Below are positions 10,560 to 21,600 of a DNA stretch of 64,000 nt, piece after piece. The notes beneath the pieces are model-generated. The model saw only the letters and a program-made list of their open reading frames with translations. It did not search any database and was not told the origin of the DNA. Each line of letters opens with the position of its first letter. Position 1 is the stretch's first letter. Origin of the DNA: Patella vulgata (lineage: Eukaryota > Mollusca > Gastropoda > Patellidae). The position numbers and the translations under genes were made by a program. Location of the stretch: assembly GCF_932274485.2 (NCBI RefSeq), contig NC_065882.2, positions 30,584,890 to 30,648,889 of the forward strand. The letters are read 5' to 3'.

Positions 10560-11020
10560 TGGCACCTTGAAATTGACACAAATGGGTCGTAACGCATATA
10601 ATAATGTTACATGAATGTATATAAACTTATTTACTTTCAATCGTTTCTGTTTTAACTCCAATTTCATATCAGTTATGTTCGGCTAAATACGCCAGAAGTC
10701 TCAATAGAATGGCAATCTCTAGCGTCTGGCTATTCCAGTCTACGCCGATAGTATTTATTGTGCATAATCTCAAGATAAGAATATGGCGTCGCTGTTTTAA
10801 ATGTCTTGTGGAATATGTCTAGCCTCGTTCTTCGAGTCCATTGTTAAAAATGGTGCTGAAACGCATTATGGTACCCGATATCAGAAGCCTATCTTTTCCC
10901 AGAAAGATCACAACATTAATGTTGATTAAAATTGACAAATAATTCATGTTTTCAATGTCATAGACTTTGAATGATAATGAGTTAGAGACTTAGCTACTTT
11001 AAGGGACACTATTTTAGACT
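10560..11020. repeat. Diverged dispersed repeat, paired with 36,340-37,090
   Basis: Blocks such as AACGCATATAATAATGT, TTCAATCGTTTCTGTTTT, AGTTATGTTCGGC and GAGTTAGAGACTT occur in the same order and orientation here and at 36,340-37,090. The second copy is interrupted by a SINE. No coding content; the family is unknown. Confidence 0.65.
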
Positions 11021-11277
11021 TAAATGCAAATATAGACTTCACACAAACAATAAAAATATCTTAGAAAAAAATAAATTGGTCCAAATATTATTCAAATTGA
11101 TCAATGGCCACATTATTTTCTATTGATTTCCATCTCTTTCATATTAGACACAAATGAAGAATAAACCATTTCTATTCATGAACATCAAGCTAAAAATAGT
11201 ATGAAACTTAGGTTTATGTTCCATCTAAATCAATTACAGAAGGAATGTCTTTTTATGAACAAATTAATTATACAAAC

Positions 11278-11311
11278 CTTTAACATCAATTGCATAGACA
11301 CTAGAGATATA
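11278..11311 (-). CDS. KDZ-family gene, small exon
   Basis: A 34-base exon reading YISSVYAIDVK plus one base, with acceptor CACAGAG and donor GTTTGT. It is phase 0 in (matching the CxC exon) and phase 1 out (matching the KDZ exon), so it restores the frame between them. Its VYAIDVKG reading is like the 'VVDLDG' step that precedes the KDZ motif in relatives. The short length and weak donor keep it tentative. Confidence 0.5.
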
Positions 11312-11742
11312 CTCTGTGCCACAGGAATGTGTATCGCACCGTTAAAATGGTAGTATATGTTCATGGGAACATAGCAACTGCTCGAAAAAAAAACGAAAAA
11401 AAAAAACATGCAAAATAAAATCTACACACATCTTGATTCAAAATATATTAAAATGAAAGTTTGAAAACCAGACGACATACAAACTACTAGCTAATAACCA
11501 AGCCATAATCAGCACTAATGATTAAATAAAACCAGAATTCTTTGTGTTTCAATCTAAACAGCAAAGGATTTAGATTATTCCGGCAATTTTGATAAACACA
11601 TTAAATCCTTGACAATTTTCATTATACTTCCTTTTCTTAATATAGTTGCAATATTTTAGGCTGCAAATCAAAGGATCAACATGAATTTCAAAGAATTGTT
11701 AACAAAACATCAAGAAATATTACAAAATGTGATCCTCAATAC

Positions 11743-11975
11743 CTTCCAAATTTGTGGTGAATGAAACATCACAGTCTTATGAAGACTATAACAACAAGAC
11801 ACACAATAATATGCCATAGGACCACAATCCTCACAGAAAACAATGTTCTCCACAACTTCACTACAACAACTACAAACTCTGGTTGCAGGTGACAACTCCT
11901 CAATATGAGTATGCAACAGTTTCGAACATAGTTCACTCCAACCATCTAAAGTCTTCAGTCTTCTCTCACTGAATT
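11743..11975 (-). CDS. KDZ-family gene, CxC cysteine-cluster exon
   Basis: A 233-base exon reading FSERRLKTLDGWSELCSK and on to the cluster VCSCCSEVVENIVFCEDCG, PMAYYCVSCCYSLH, ending FHSPQIWK before donor GTATTG. The spacing C-x2-C, C-x2-C, C-x2-C, H, with a closing 'FH-P-x-x-W', is the CxC zinc-binding cluster that precedes KDZ transposase domains. The acceptor TACCAAG is weak but gives the phase that fits the exon at 12,731-12,918. The cluster probably binds DNA or zinc, by family analogy. Confidence 0.72.
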
Positions 11976-12730
11976 CTTGGTATATTTGCACAACAGGAAG
12001 ATAAAAATAAATCTAATAATAGGTCATTTATCAATTTTGATTCATACCAAGGGACCATTTTATGAATTTAAAATTCATATATTGGGATAGCTTAGCGGGT
12101 TTGCTCCTTCATATGAGTGTTTACGTAACAGTACCCAGAGATAGCAAAAAAGAACCACAGATATTGCATGATAAATAATGACCATTTGAGGTTTAGAAAT
12201 GACTGTATGACCTTTCTAAGTTAATAGTATGTTATTTCCACCTTATAATAACTTTGAAAAGACTGTTTATTTCCATTACTTTTAAAATTATAGATGAATT
12301 ATCAATTGGCATAACTCGGATGGAAAATAACAACTGTTATATCTCTACAACATTTAATTTCTTGGTTTAATTATTTAGAATAATTTTTATTCAATCTGTG
12401 AATTATGTATTAAACAAACAAATAACAAAATAATCTGTTGCCAAGCTTTCATAAAAATAAATGCTGGTTTTTGTTTGTTATATTGGATGGAAATGTAGTA
12501 AGGTTTTCATTCATTTTCTATCAAAAATCATTTAGTTTGTTATTTTAGCATTTTTTTTTTTGGTTTTATTTCTTGACAGACTCTGCATGTGGAATTTACC
12601 ATCTGACAACTTTCATTTTGTAAATATTTCATTCTGCCATATACCGTACATGTAGGGACCCTAGAGTATGACAAATGTTTGATATCGGTCCTCATTTTTT
12701 TTTTTTTAAACTATTTAACTAAATTCTTAC

Positions 12731-12918
12731 CACTGACAGCTGTTTGAGTAACTGGTTCTTGTTGAGATGATATGCTTGGTGCTACTGTTGTATGGAAGGG
12801 TATCGCTGCCAATATTAAATGCTCTGCGACAATGTCGTTTCCATTGATTATATGTAAAAAGTACAATGTACAAAGTCCTAATCAGTGATGGGATTTCAAA
12901 TTTTTTCTTGTCGGACAT
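12731..12918 (-). CDS. KDZ-family gene, N-terminal exon (start and frame uncertain)
   Basis: Ends at a good donor (GTAAG, 12,726-12,730). Near the donor the frame whose phase matches the CxC exon reads IPFHTTVAPSISSQQEPVT then QTAVS, a low-complexity Ser/Thr/Gln stretch typical of a disordered N-terminal region. A different frame starts with ATG at 12,918 (MSDKKKFEIPSL). The two frames cannot both be the exon, so either a short intron is hidden here or the start lies elsewhere. Confidence 0.35.
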
Positions 12919-13535
12919 TTTAACGAAAATAAAGGGGCATAACTCTTATCGTTATTTAAGCAGACGAATTCGTACCACAATTAAAAGTCACGTGTCAAAA
13001 TATTCAAATCCCGTACGTAATAAAAATAGGTGAACCTCGCTATTTTTAATAATTTATTCCCGTACAGTATGTCGGCCCGATTGAACATGTTCAATCGTAG
13101 TCGGATGCAGTTGGTTGCAGTCGTAACTTATCTTGTTTGTGTGGACACTCACACGACGCGATCAGTTGTCCTACATTTATGCTTCCGGTTTACTTTTGGA
13201 ATCACTCGCTAGAGGGAAGTGGCGTAACTCACGACGCATAATCTGTGAGAGTCGGGCCTGTGTGGACTGGTACCGTCGTAGGCAAGTGAAGTAAAGGCGC
13301 GATCCGATTTTTTTTTTACAACTACCCAAGACGCTGAGTCCTGTCGGCTTGTGTGTAGTCGTAGCGGTACGGGGCGGGCTTTAGACTTCGTTACTAAAGA
13401 AACTACGATCGGTCAAACTATTATTAAACTACAGCAAATATTTTTGACATTCAATCACGTGGCCAGCACCGATTATGAGATACTGCTGACTAGAATTAAA
13501 AATCTTATTTTCTAAGCACACACGCTAATTAGGGC

Positions 13536-15290
13536 CCGACTAATCACCGGAATTCATTTACAATCACCGGAATTCACATATAATCACCGGAATTCACTTC
13601 GAAAACCCCCGATTCCTCCCACAAAACTACTTTATTTTAATTGTATAATACATTATAATGTAACGAATTACTATTTTGATATCCCCACAGGCCAAATAAA
13701 GGCCCTGTGGGTATATTTATTTGAAAGACTACCGGAATTCATTTCAAATATATGCATCATGGTTATGATAACGTAGGGCGCGTCGTATTACCCAATAGGC
13801 CGAACTCCAAAATAACACTAAAAAACAATTTGCGTCGAGTTACCCAATAACTCCAAAATAACAACCTGCAATAACTTCAAAAATATTGACTGTGGAAACA
13901 CAAAATAACAATTTAGTATCAGTTTAAGAAGCGTGACTGGTTTTTGTTCAAATCGGAGGTTCACGGGAGATAACTCGTGTATGTGATTTTTGTTGACAAG
14001 AAACTTATGTATACTTTCGTTGCAATTCGTTGTAATGTATTGTAATTAGAGATTGATTAATAGTTTATTAAAACAGTAATTATATGCATGAAACATCAGC
14101 ATTTCAGTCCAAATTTTAACTTACAATATTATTTGACCAAATCCATAGGCCTACACCGGAATTCACTTTGGAGATATCAGAATTCGCCCGTACAATCTTC
14201 CTATATTTACTTATATTTTCCATTAATATTAATATTGAATTACTTTAAAACACATAAAATCACCGGAATTCACATTGAAAACACATAAACACCGGAATTC
14301 ACATTAAAAACATATGAACACAGGAATTCACTTTCAACATGAATTCGCACTAAAGACCTTCGTATTTACTAATATTTTACATTAATGATAGATTACTTTA
14401 AAACCTCGGAATTTATTTTCAACATATCGGAAACCGCACTTAAGACCTTCGTATTTACTAATATTTTACATTAATAATAAATTACTTTTAAACACCGAAA
14501 ATCACCGGAATTCACATTGAAAACATATAAACACCGGAATTCACTTTCAAATATCGGAATTCGCACTTCAGACCTTCGTACTCGATCACAAATATTTTAC
14601 AATAATAATAAATTACTTTAAAACACCGGAATTCACATACAAAAAACATAACAAACTATGATAACATGATAACATGAGAATTAGAATTTATTTATTTCTA
14701 AACAAGTTACGATGTCGATGACCGAAATTATAAATAAATAATTATATATAGCTATAATATTAAATTGTTTATTTAAAAATAAACTATTATCATCAATCTT
14801 TTATTACAATACATTACAACGAATTGCAACGAAAATATACATGAGTTTCTTGTCAACAAAAATCACATACACGAGTTATCTCCCGTGAACCTCCGATTTG
14901 GGCACAAATCAGCGAGGCTTCTTAAATTCAACTAAATTGTTATATTGTGTTTCCACAGTCAACATTTTTTGGGTTATTGGCTGTTATTTTGGAGTTATTG
15001 GGTAATTCGGGCGAATTGTTATTATGTGTTATTTTGGAGTTCAGCCTATTGGGTAATAGTAATACGACGCGCCCTACGTTATCATAATCAGGATGCATAT
15101 ATTTGAAATAAATTCCGGTAGTCTTTCAAATAAATTCACCTACAGCGCCTTTATCTGGCCTGTGGAGAGATCAAAATGTATTATACATTTTGTGGGAGGA
15201 ATCGGGGATTTTAGAAGTGAATTCCGGTGATGGTAAATGATTCCGGTGATTGTAAATGAATTCCGGTGATTAGTCTACCCGGCTAATTAT
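13536..15290. mobile_element. Palindromic (foldback-type) element with CACCGGAATTCA iterations
   Basis: Begins ACTAATCACCGGAATTC and ends with its complement, with about 500-base terminal inverted repeats. These include GTAGGGCGCGTCGTATTA, CCTGTGG boxes, and the GAGATAACTCGTGTATGTG block. The centre has further spaced CACCGGAATTCAC units (about 14,150-14,640) with AT-rich spacers. No transposase frame. The same element sits in the right arm (51,430-52,561 plus 58,739-59,200), split there by two insertions. Confidence 0.85.
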
Positions 15291-15394
15291 GCAGTGATTT
15301 TGAAAATTATTTCACTACAAAGACCACAGGAGGCAGGTCATGTATAATATAATATATATTTGCGTCTGACACACTACAATATCACTAAAAACAT

Positions 15395-15530
15395 CGTGGG
15401 GTAATCAGCGCAAAGTTGGCAATCTGCGCGCCAGCTTCATAAGCGCAGATTGCAATCTGCGCGCGCGGAGTGCAATCTGCGCAGGATGACAGCGCAGATT
15501 ACAATCTGCGCGAGGGGTGAAGATTGCGCC
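15395..15530. repeat. GCGCAGATTGCAATCTGCGC hairpin cluster (left arm)
   Basis: Several perfect or near-perfect palindromes of the form GCGCAGATTGCAATCTGCGC follow each other within 135 bases. The mirror copy is at 51,181-51,310. GC-rich islands in AT-rich DNA. Confidence 0.85.
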
Positions 15531-15538
15531 TAACATAC

Positions 15539-16045
15539 TAGTCTCTATCATCCAGAAAAATATTCTACGAATATTAGTCTGGACAGGTTGTCAACATTTG
15601 AGAAAAATTGGCTAGATAATCCGGTCTTTCACATTATCATAAACAATGTCTAAGGAAGGTAACTCCTCTTAAAACAAGATGTTTACGCCCATGAAATAAA
15701 TTTAAGTATGTCATTTCAAAAAATCAATTTGATTGCATGCGAGTTCAATATCTAACACTCTTAATTTTTTATTGTAAAATTTCTCTCTTCATGGGCCATA
15801 TCTATGCTTTTAAAATTAATCCTAATTCGTCGTCACGATTCATGTTTGTTTATATTAATGCAAGAATTATGGGATTTATTGTGGGAAGGGGCACAACTCT
15901 TACTTGACTTGGCTTGGCTAAAGAGACTGGATAATCAACCACATTAAAAACCAAACTCCCGGTTACGCATGGGCAATGGACTTTACGTCAAATATTGACA
16001 ACCTTCCTAGTTGGAGACTAGGAGGTTCTGGGTGACCGAGACTAC
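15539..16045. mobile_element. Small non-autonomous DNA transposon with 9-bp duplication
   Basis: 507 bases bounded by TAGTCTC at the left and its complement GAGACTA at the right. The terminal repeats extend over 19 bases with three mismatches (TAGTCTC..TCA.CCAGAA). The 9-base CTAACATAC is duplicated on both sides. The corresponding place in the right arm has a single GTATGTTAG, the empty site. No transposase. The 9-base duplication suggests a MULE-like mover, 8 bases would suggest hAT; the perfect inversion of the ends favours 9. Confidence 0.88.
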
Positions 16046-16833
16046 TAACATACATATTATAACATAATGGTGAAAATCATATAAATTAAATAATTCATAT
16101 ACATACTATTTAAAACAAATGAAAAAAAGAGGAAGGGCTGTTTTATAACATGATAAAAAGAGTTCTATAAATAGAATCAGATATTGAAGCGTCCATTGGG
16201 TAATGTGATATAGAATAATTAGAGCATCACAACAAAAGGTAATAAAAATATTTACAAGTAAAGAGCAGAGCAACATTAAGACGGTCTATAATACATAAAA
16301 AATGAATATAATATGTACATTTCTTGTAGACATGAAACAGTATGACTGCGGGCATGGTTTAAAACATCAAGATATCGGAGCAGATTATGTTTTAAAATTA
16401 CATATAGTAGTTTATATTTATATCTACAAAATGTAAAAAGTAAAATTATCTAATTAAAAGGGGAGCAATTTCATGTAACAGATGCGAATAATAAAACATG
16501 GAAAAGGTGTGGAAGACTGGACAACAGGAGACATCTTTGCACTCACAACAGAGGTGAACACTCTTTCGTAGTAACGACAGTACATCTAGTACTTAGATAG
16601 AGATATTATTTATTTTCTTGAGCTTTCAAGCCAGCAAGAATGTTATTGTCCCTTTAAACTAAGTTACAACCAAAATTTTTAAGAAATACTGCAATTTCAT
16701 TGGATATATGCAAATTAATTTTACTGGTCAGCCAATCGAATTGCAGTATTTCTTAAAATTTAGATTGTATCTTTGTTTAAGTTTTCGTGAATAATAGACC
16801 GGGAGCCCAGGAGGTTAGCCTAGCTGAAAAGTG

Positions 16834-16881
16834 CACCGCACAAACTGTCTGGCAGTGATCACTCATGATTCCTGTGGTGCT
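16834..16881. repeat. Centre of the palindrome, tandem unit, first part
   Basis: CACCGCACAAACTGTCTGG then CAGTGATCACTCATGATTCC. The same unit recurs at 23,282-23,405 and 49,723-50,071, so before the two LTR elements arrived the loop of the inverted repeat was a short tandem array with GGTACAGATTTCAGCTAATC and CTAGCCTAGCTG motifs. Confidence 0.75.
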
Positions 16882-17071
16882 TGTAACGATATTGGAGTAC
16901 CCTCCCTTTAACTGTATTACGATTTGTATAATGTAAACTACCCGGATGTATTCATGATGACGTATGTCAGAGATAGTTAGAAATGGCTGTTACATAAACT
17001 TATCAAACTCGTTACTCGTCTTGTCTTTTGCCTACACAATGAACCTGACCTGTACAAGAGGTAACGAAACA
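16882..17071 (+). repeat. Gypsy1 left LTR
   Basis: 190 bases, TGTAACGATATTGG to GAAACA, followed at once by the primer-binding region. Almost identical to the right LTR. Confidence 0.9.
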
Positions 17072-17226
17072 TGGTGTCAGAAGTAATGTGAACATTTTGG
17101 ACTAGCGTATACTATAAACGCAATGTTGGTATGTAGTTACTGAATCTTAGAACGGGTGGAATGGCAAGGCTGGGTGACCGCATGGAAGAAACCAGTTTGA
17201 TCTGGATTTCCTACGATGTTTTTCTG

Positions 17227-17554
17227 GATGCTTCTCTGCGCATCAGGAATTGTCAACAAACATCTCTTCGTCTCTGTCAAGTTTGGATTCGTCTCAGCGA
17301 ATTTAGTAAAGAATCATCTCAGTGATTCGACTCTCTACTACTAGAACGTCTCAGCGTTTGTAAAGGCTTGTTATCGTCTCTGCGATTGACCTGCTGTCAA
17401 CGATTGTCTCTGCATCGTTAAAACCTTGTTGACATTTTGATCAAATCATCTCTGTGATTTAAAGGGCCTTCAACGATTGTCTCTGCATCGTGAAACTGAA
17501 ATAAATCATCTCTGGGATTTTACTAGACTTTAGTACGTCTGTCTCTGCAACGTA
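17227..17554 (+). other. Run of about ten hairpins with a constant TCTC(A/T)G loop, Gypsy1 leader
   Basis: Within 330 bases of the untranslated leader, successive short inverted repeats enclose the same loop. Examples: ATTCG[TCTCAG]CGAAT (17,287), GAATCA[TCTCAG]TGATTC (17,311), AACG[TCTCAG]CGTT (17,345), ATCG[TCTCTG]CGAT (17,373), AAATCA[TCTCTG]TGATTT (17,443). Others have slightly longer loops: GATGC..GCATC at 17,227, AACGAT..ATCGTT at 17,399 and 17,472, TACGT..ACGTA at 17,534. The copy at 17,503 has one mismatched closing pair. Stem sequences differ while pairing is kept and the loop is fixed, the pattern expected of selected RNA structure. Confidence 0.8.
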
Positions 17555-17639
17555 TAATGTAAGGCCTACTCTAGTACATTGTTGGCGTCTGTTTACAATG
17601 ATGGAACTTATAGTAAAGTTAAAGTAACTCGACTATGAA

Positions 17640-18600
17640 GATTATTGTGTTTTAGTATACTGCTAACAGTCCTGCTTCTTGTTTCTGTGGTATCCTGTAA
17701 AGAAAATCTAAGTACTTCAAGCATGGCTGAAGGTGATAGAAACTATCGTGTGCTGCACATACCGTTCAACTTACCTTTTCCCTCTAAACTTGACTTGAGT
17801 GGAAATCTGGCTTCTAACTGGAGAACTTTTAAACGTGTATGGACTAACTATGAAATAGCCAGTGGCCTGAATCAGAAGGAAATGGGTCAACGTACTGCTA
17901 CCCTCCTCACCTGCTTAGGACCAGAAGCCCTAAACATCTACGATGGTTTGACTTTTGATGATGATAATCAAAGATTCAAGAAATAACGTAGATTCTATTG
18001 TTCAGAAGTTTGAAAGTTTTTGTCTTGGCGAGACAAATGAAACTTATGCTTCAATAAACGGGACCAATAGTCTGACAATGTGGATACATATTATGTCACT
18101 GTGCTACGCTCTCTAGCAAAAACTTGTAACTATGGTGCCCTGGAAGACAGTCTTATTCGTGATAGAATAGTTCTTGGAATAAGAGACAATCACACTCGTA
18201 AGAAACTTTTGTAAACTGCTAACTTAACGTTACGTGCCTGTATCGATATTTGCAGAGCGAGTGAGACTACAGCTGTTCAAGTGAAAAACATGGCTGGTGT
18301 TGAAGAAATAAAATATGTTAGTAAATCATCGCGTGATGAGAAAGTAAACAGAAGAACTGCAAGAGCTCCTCCTTTTCTACAGTCAAGTTCTCCTAGAATA
18401 GATTGTAAATTCTGTACTGCTCAACATCCTATGAGAAAAGAGTTTTGTCCTGCATGGGGAAAGTCTTGTGGTGTTTGTAAGAAACTTAATCATTTTGCTG
18501 CTAAATGCCCTAACAAGTCATTGAAGAGTCACGGTTTTAAGAAAAAGCCCAAGTATAACGTTAACTTCGTTGAAGGATCTGACTCGTCTGATGGTTGTGT
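17640..18600 (+). pseudogene. Gypsy1 gag region
   Basis: Starts with a hydrophobic stretch and a gag-like segment (NLPFPSKLDLSGNLASNW, FKRVWTNYEIASGL), as in mag-type gag proteins, and ends with a basic region and a cysteine-rich knuckle (CKFCTAQHPMRKEFC, CGVCKKLNHFAAKC). Fossil; broken. Confidence 0.75.
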
Positions 18601-18649
18601 TATGATAATTGACTCTGTAAACTCTGTCAATTCGACAAGAAGTGGTGAG

Positions 18650-21600
18650 AATTCTGCTTACCCGAAGAGGATCAATGCTGTTATGAAAGTTGCTGATGAA
18701 CTGGTAGAATTTCAGCTTAACAGTGGATCAACTATTAATATACTTCCTCTCAAAGTATATGATAAACATTGTAGTAACTCTACACTTACTCCTACATCAA
18801 CGACTCTGTATATGTATAATCATTCGAAGGAAACTCCTATTGGTAAGAGCTCTGTTAAACTTACCAACCCCAAGAATGGATACAGCTACATTTTGGATTT
18901 CCTCATAGTTGATGCTGATGTAAAGCCTATACTAGATTTGTGTGCTATACAGCGAATGGAACTGATAACAGTCAATGTTGAAAATTTCAAAGTCAATTCT
19001 ACTTGTAAAGTTGATGAACACTTACCTGTCTTAACTCTAGAAACCGTTTATACTGAATTCAAAGATGTGTTTACAGGTGATGGTTGTTTTGATGGTAAAC
19101 TTAGCCTTGAGTTAGATAAAGACATTAAGCCTGTACAGATTCTGACTCGAAAGGTTCCTGTAGCTCTGAAATCACAGGTCAAGCATGAGTTAGATAGACT
19201 TACTCAACGAGGCATAATTGAATCTGTCTCTACCCCTACTGATTGGATCTCATCAATGGTAGTCGTCGCTAAACCAAATGGAAAACTTCGTCTTTGTATA
19301 GAACCCAAACCACTCAATGTAGCCTTAGAGGAATCATTATCCTACACCGACTATTGATGACCTACTCCCAGAGTTGTCTAAAGCTAGAATTTTCTCAGTG
19401 GTAGATGCTAAGAATGGTTTTTGGTATGTTGTATTGGACAAGGAAAGTAGTTGCCGAATCACTTTTGGTACTCCTTGGGGAAGATTCCGATGGAAACGTC
19501 TCCCATTCGGAATATCTGTAGCTCCTGAAGAATTTCAGCGAAGAGTTGATCTTGCTCTAGAAGGTCTATGAGGTGTTAAAGCAATACATGACGACATCAT
19601 CATTTATGGTACTGGAAACTCTGATGAAGAAGCCACTAGAGATCATGATCGTAACTTTATTGCATTGATGAAACGATGTCAAATTAAAGGTTTGAAGATA
19701 AATAAAGCCAAAGTGAAGTTTCACGTGGATGAAGTAACTTATATGGGTCACGTGATTACTTCTCACGGTCTGAAAGTGGATCCTGCTAAAGTAAAAGCAA
19801 TCCTAAATATGCCTCAACCGTCTAATAAAGCTGCAGTTCAGCGTTTTTTGGGTATGGTAAACTATGTTCAAAAGTTTGTGCCTACTGTGTCTCGTTCTCT
19901 GACTTCAACTGAGATACACTACGCTCAGATCGAGAAAGAACTACTTGCTGTCGTGTTTGGATTAGAACGTTTTGAACATTATGTCTATGGCCGTAAAGTA
20001 CATGTTGACTCTTACCACAAGCCTCTAGAAATCATTACTAAGAAGAGTCTACTTAGTGCTCCTAAACATTTACAACGAATGCTCTTACGTCTTCAACGTT
20101 TTGACTATGTTATTAACTATAAGCGTGGTTCAGAAATGTACATAGCTGACATGTTAAGTAGAGCATACTTACCCCATACTAAGCAGGCAGAAATCAACGC
20201 AACTATTCTAGCTGTTGATACCAGATCGTCTATAGAAGTTGAAATAGAACAGATTAATATGTTACATCATTTACCTGTTACTGAGGAATCCTTGAGAAGA
20301 ATTCAACAGTCTACTGAATCTGATGTTACTCTTACTAAGTTGAAAGAACTTATTCTTACTGGTTGGCCAGACAAGAAAGACAGTTTGCCTGAAGATGTTC
20401 AATTGTACTATACATTAAGAGATGAATTGTCGGTACAAAATGGTGTTCTCTTTAAAGCTGAACGTGTTATAATACCATTTTCTCTTCGAGATTATGCAAC
20501 ATCTAGGATACATTCCAGTCATATTGGTATCCAAGGATGTTTAAGACATGCTCGTGAAAGCGTCTATTGGCCTAATATGAATCGTGATATAGAGATATAC
20601 ATTAAAAAGTGTGACGTTTGTAACACCTTTCAACCTGATTAACAGAAAGAACCTATGATTAGTCATCAAATTCCTTCCCGACCATGGCAATTTGTGGGAA
20701 CAGATTTGTTTGAGTTCAATGAGAAGCCCTACCTCATTACTGTGGACTATTTTTCTAACTACTTTGAGGTTGATCATCTCAAAGATAAAACAGCCAAAAC
20801 AGTCATACCTAAGATGAAAGCTCACTTTGCGCGACATGGTTTGCCTGAGCGTGTAATATCTGATAATGGACCTCCTTACAATAGTGCTGATTTTGTAAGA
20901 TTCTCTAACGAATATGAGTTTGATCATATTACCAGCTCTCCTACCTATCCCAAGTCCAACGGAAAAGCTGAAAATGCTGTGAAGACTGCAAAACAGATCA
21001 TGCGTAAAGCCCTTGAAGATAAAGCTGATGCTTACCTACAAGCCTTGAAATAACTGCTAAGGTTCAGCCTGACATCATGTCAGGCTGAACTGATTTTCGG
21101 CCGGACATTTCAGATTTTCAGCCTGACAAATACTTTATAAAGTATATTAAACCAAAAAACTGTTGAAATTTACTATGTTTATATATATTATTATACATAC
21201 ATTTATTAATAAAATAAATTGATGACTCACATACAACCTGGAGTTTTAAGTTTTTATATGTATATGGAATACAACTTTATAGTTCATATAATAATGTCAT
21301 TAATCTCTTTGGTGGGGCTGGGGACTAAATCCTAAAAACTCTGATTAAGATTCAAATTTAACTAAAGAATAGACATCTTGAGTTGTCGTAAATGGTTCAG
21401 AATCTGCCAAGTCATTTTTGATCCACTTTTCTAGTTCTACGGCTCGTTTTTGTATTTTTCCAACTGGTGACGGCGACGCCCCCCGTTTAGAAGTGTCTTT
21501 ATGAGAGACATAAGATTAAGACACAGTACCAGTCTTTGAATTTTCTGGAACGGTCCCACTAGCCGGGATATCCGTGTCCGAGGGTTGGGAAAAGTAAGAA

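Larger units (their letters stand above)
1..12918 (-). other. Split gene of the KDZ / CxC family, truncated at the window edge
   Basis: Minus-strand gene pieced together from splice sites. In order it reads: N-terminal exon (12,731-12,918), CxC cysteine-cluster exon (11,743-11,975), small exon (11,278-11,311), KDZ exon (10,169-10,398), then exons at 2,230-2,319, 1,916-1,978, 696-761 and 1-108. Phases agree across the CxC, small and KDZ exons, across 2,230-2,319 into 1,916-1,978, and across 696-761 into 1-108. KDZ proteins are transposases or domesticated derivatives that pair a CxC zinc cluster with a DDE-like core. I could not find the catalytic core. It should lie between 10,168 and 2,320, a stretch now largely filled by other mobile elements. 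One further exon seems to be missing between 1,916 and 761, because the phases there do not meet. Whether this is a KDZ transposon or a host gene derived from one is open; I saw no terminal repeats belonging to it. Confidence 0.65.
13068..16833. repeat. Left arm of a 46.5-kb inverted repeat
   Basis: Mirror of 50,071-59,625. Order outward to inward: an outer block starting at GTCGGCC and the palindrome GATTGAACATGTTCAATC (matches 59,200-59,625 reversed), a palindromic element (13,536-15,290), a GCGCAGATT hairpin block (matches 51,181-51,430), a small transposon found only here (15,539-16,045), then about 780 bases ending GGGAGCCCAGGAGG, AGCTGAAAAGTG (matches 50,071-51,180 apart from an extra 350 bases in the right arm). 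The arms are clearly diverged but alignable by eye throughout. Confidence 0.9.
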
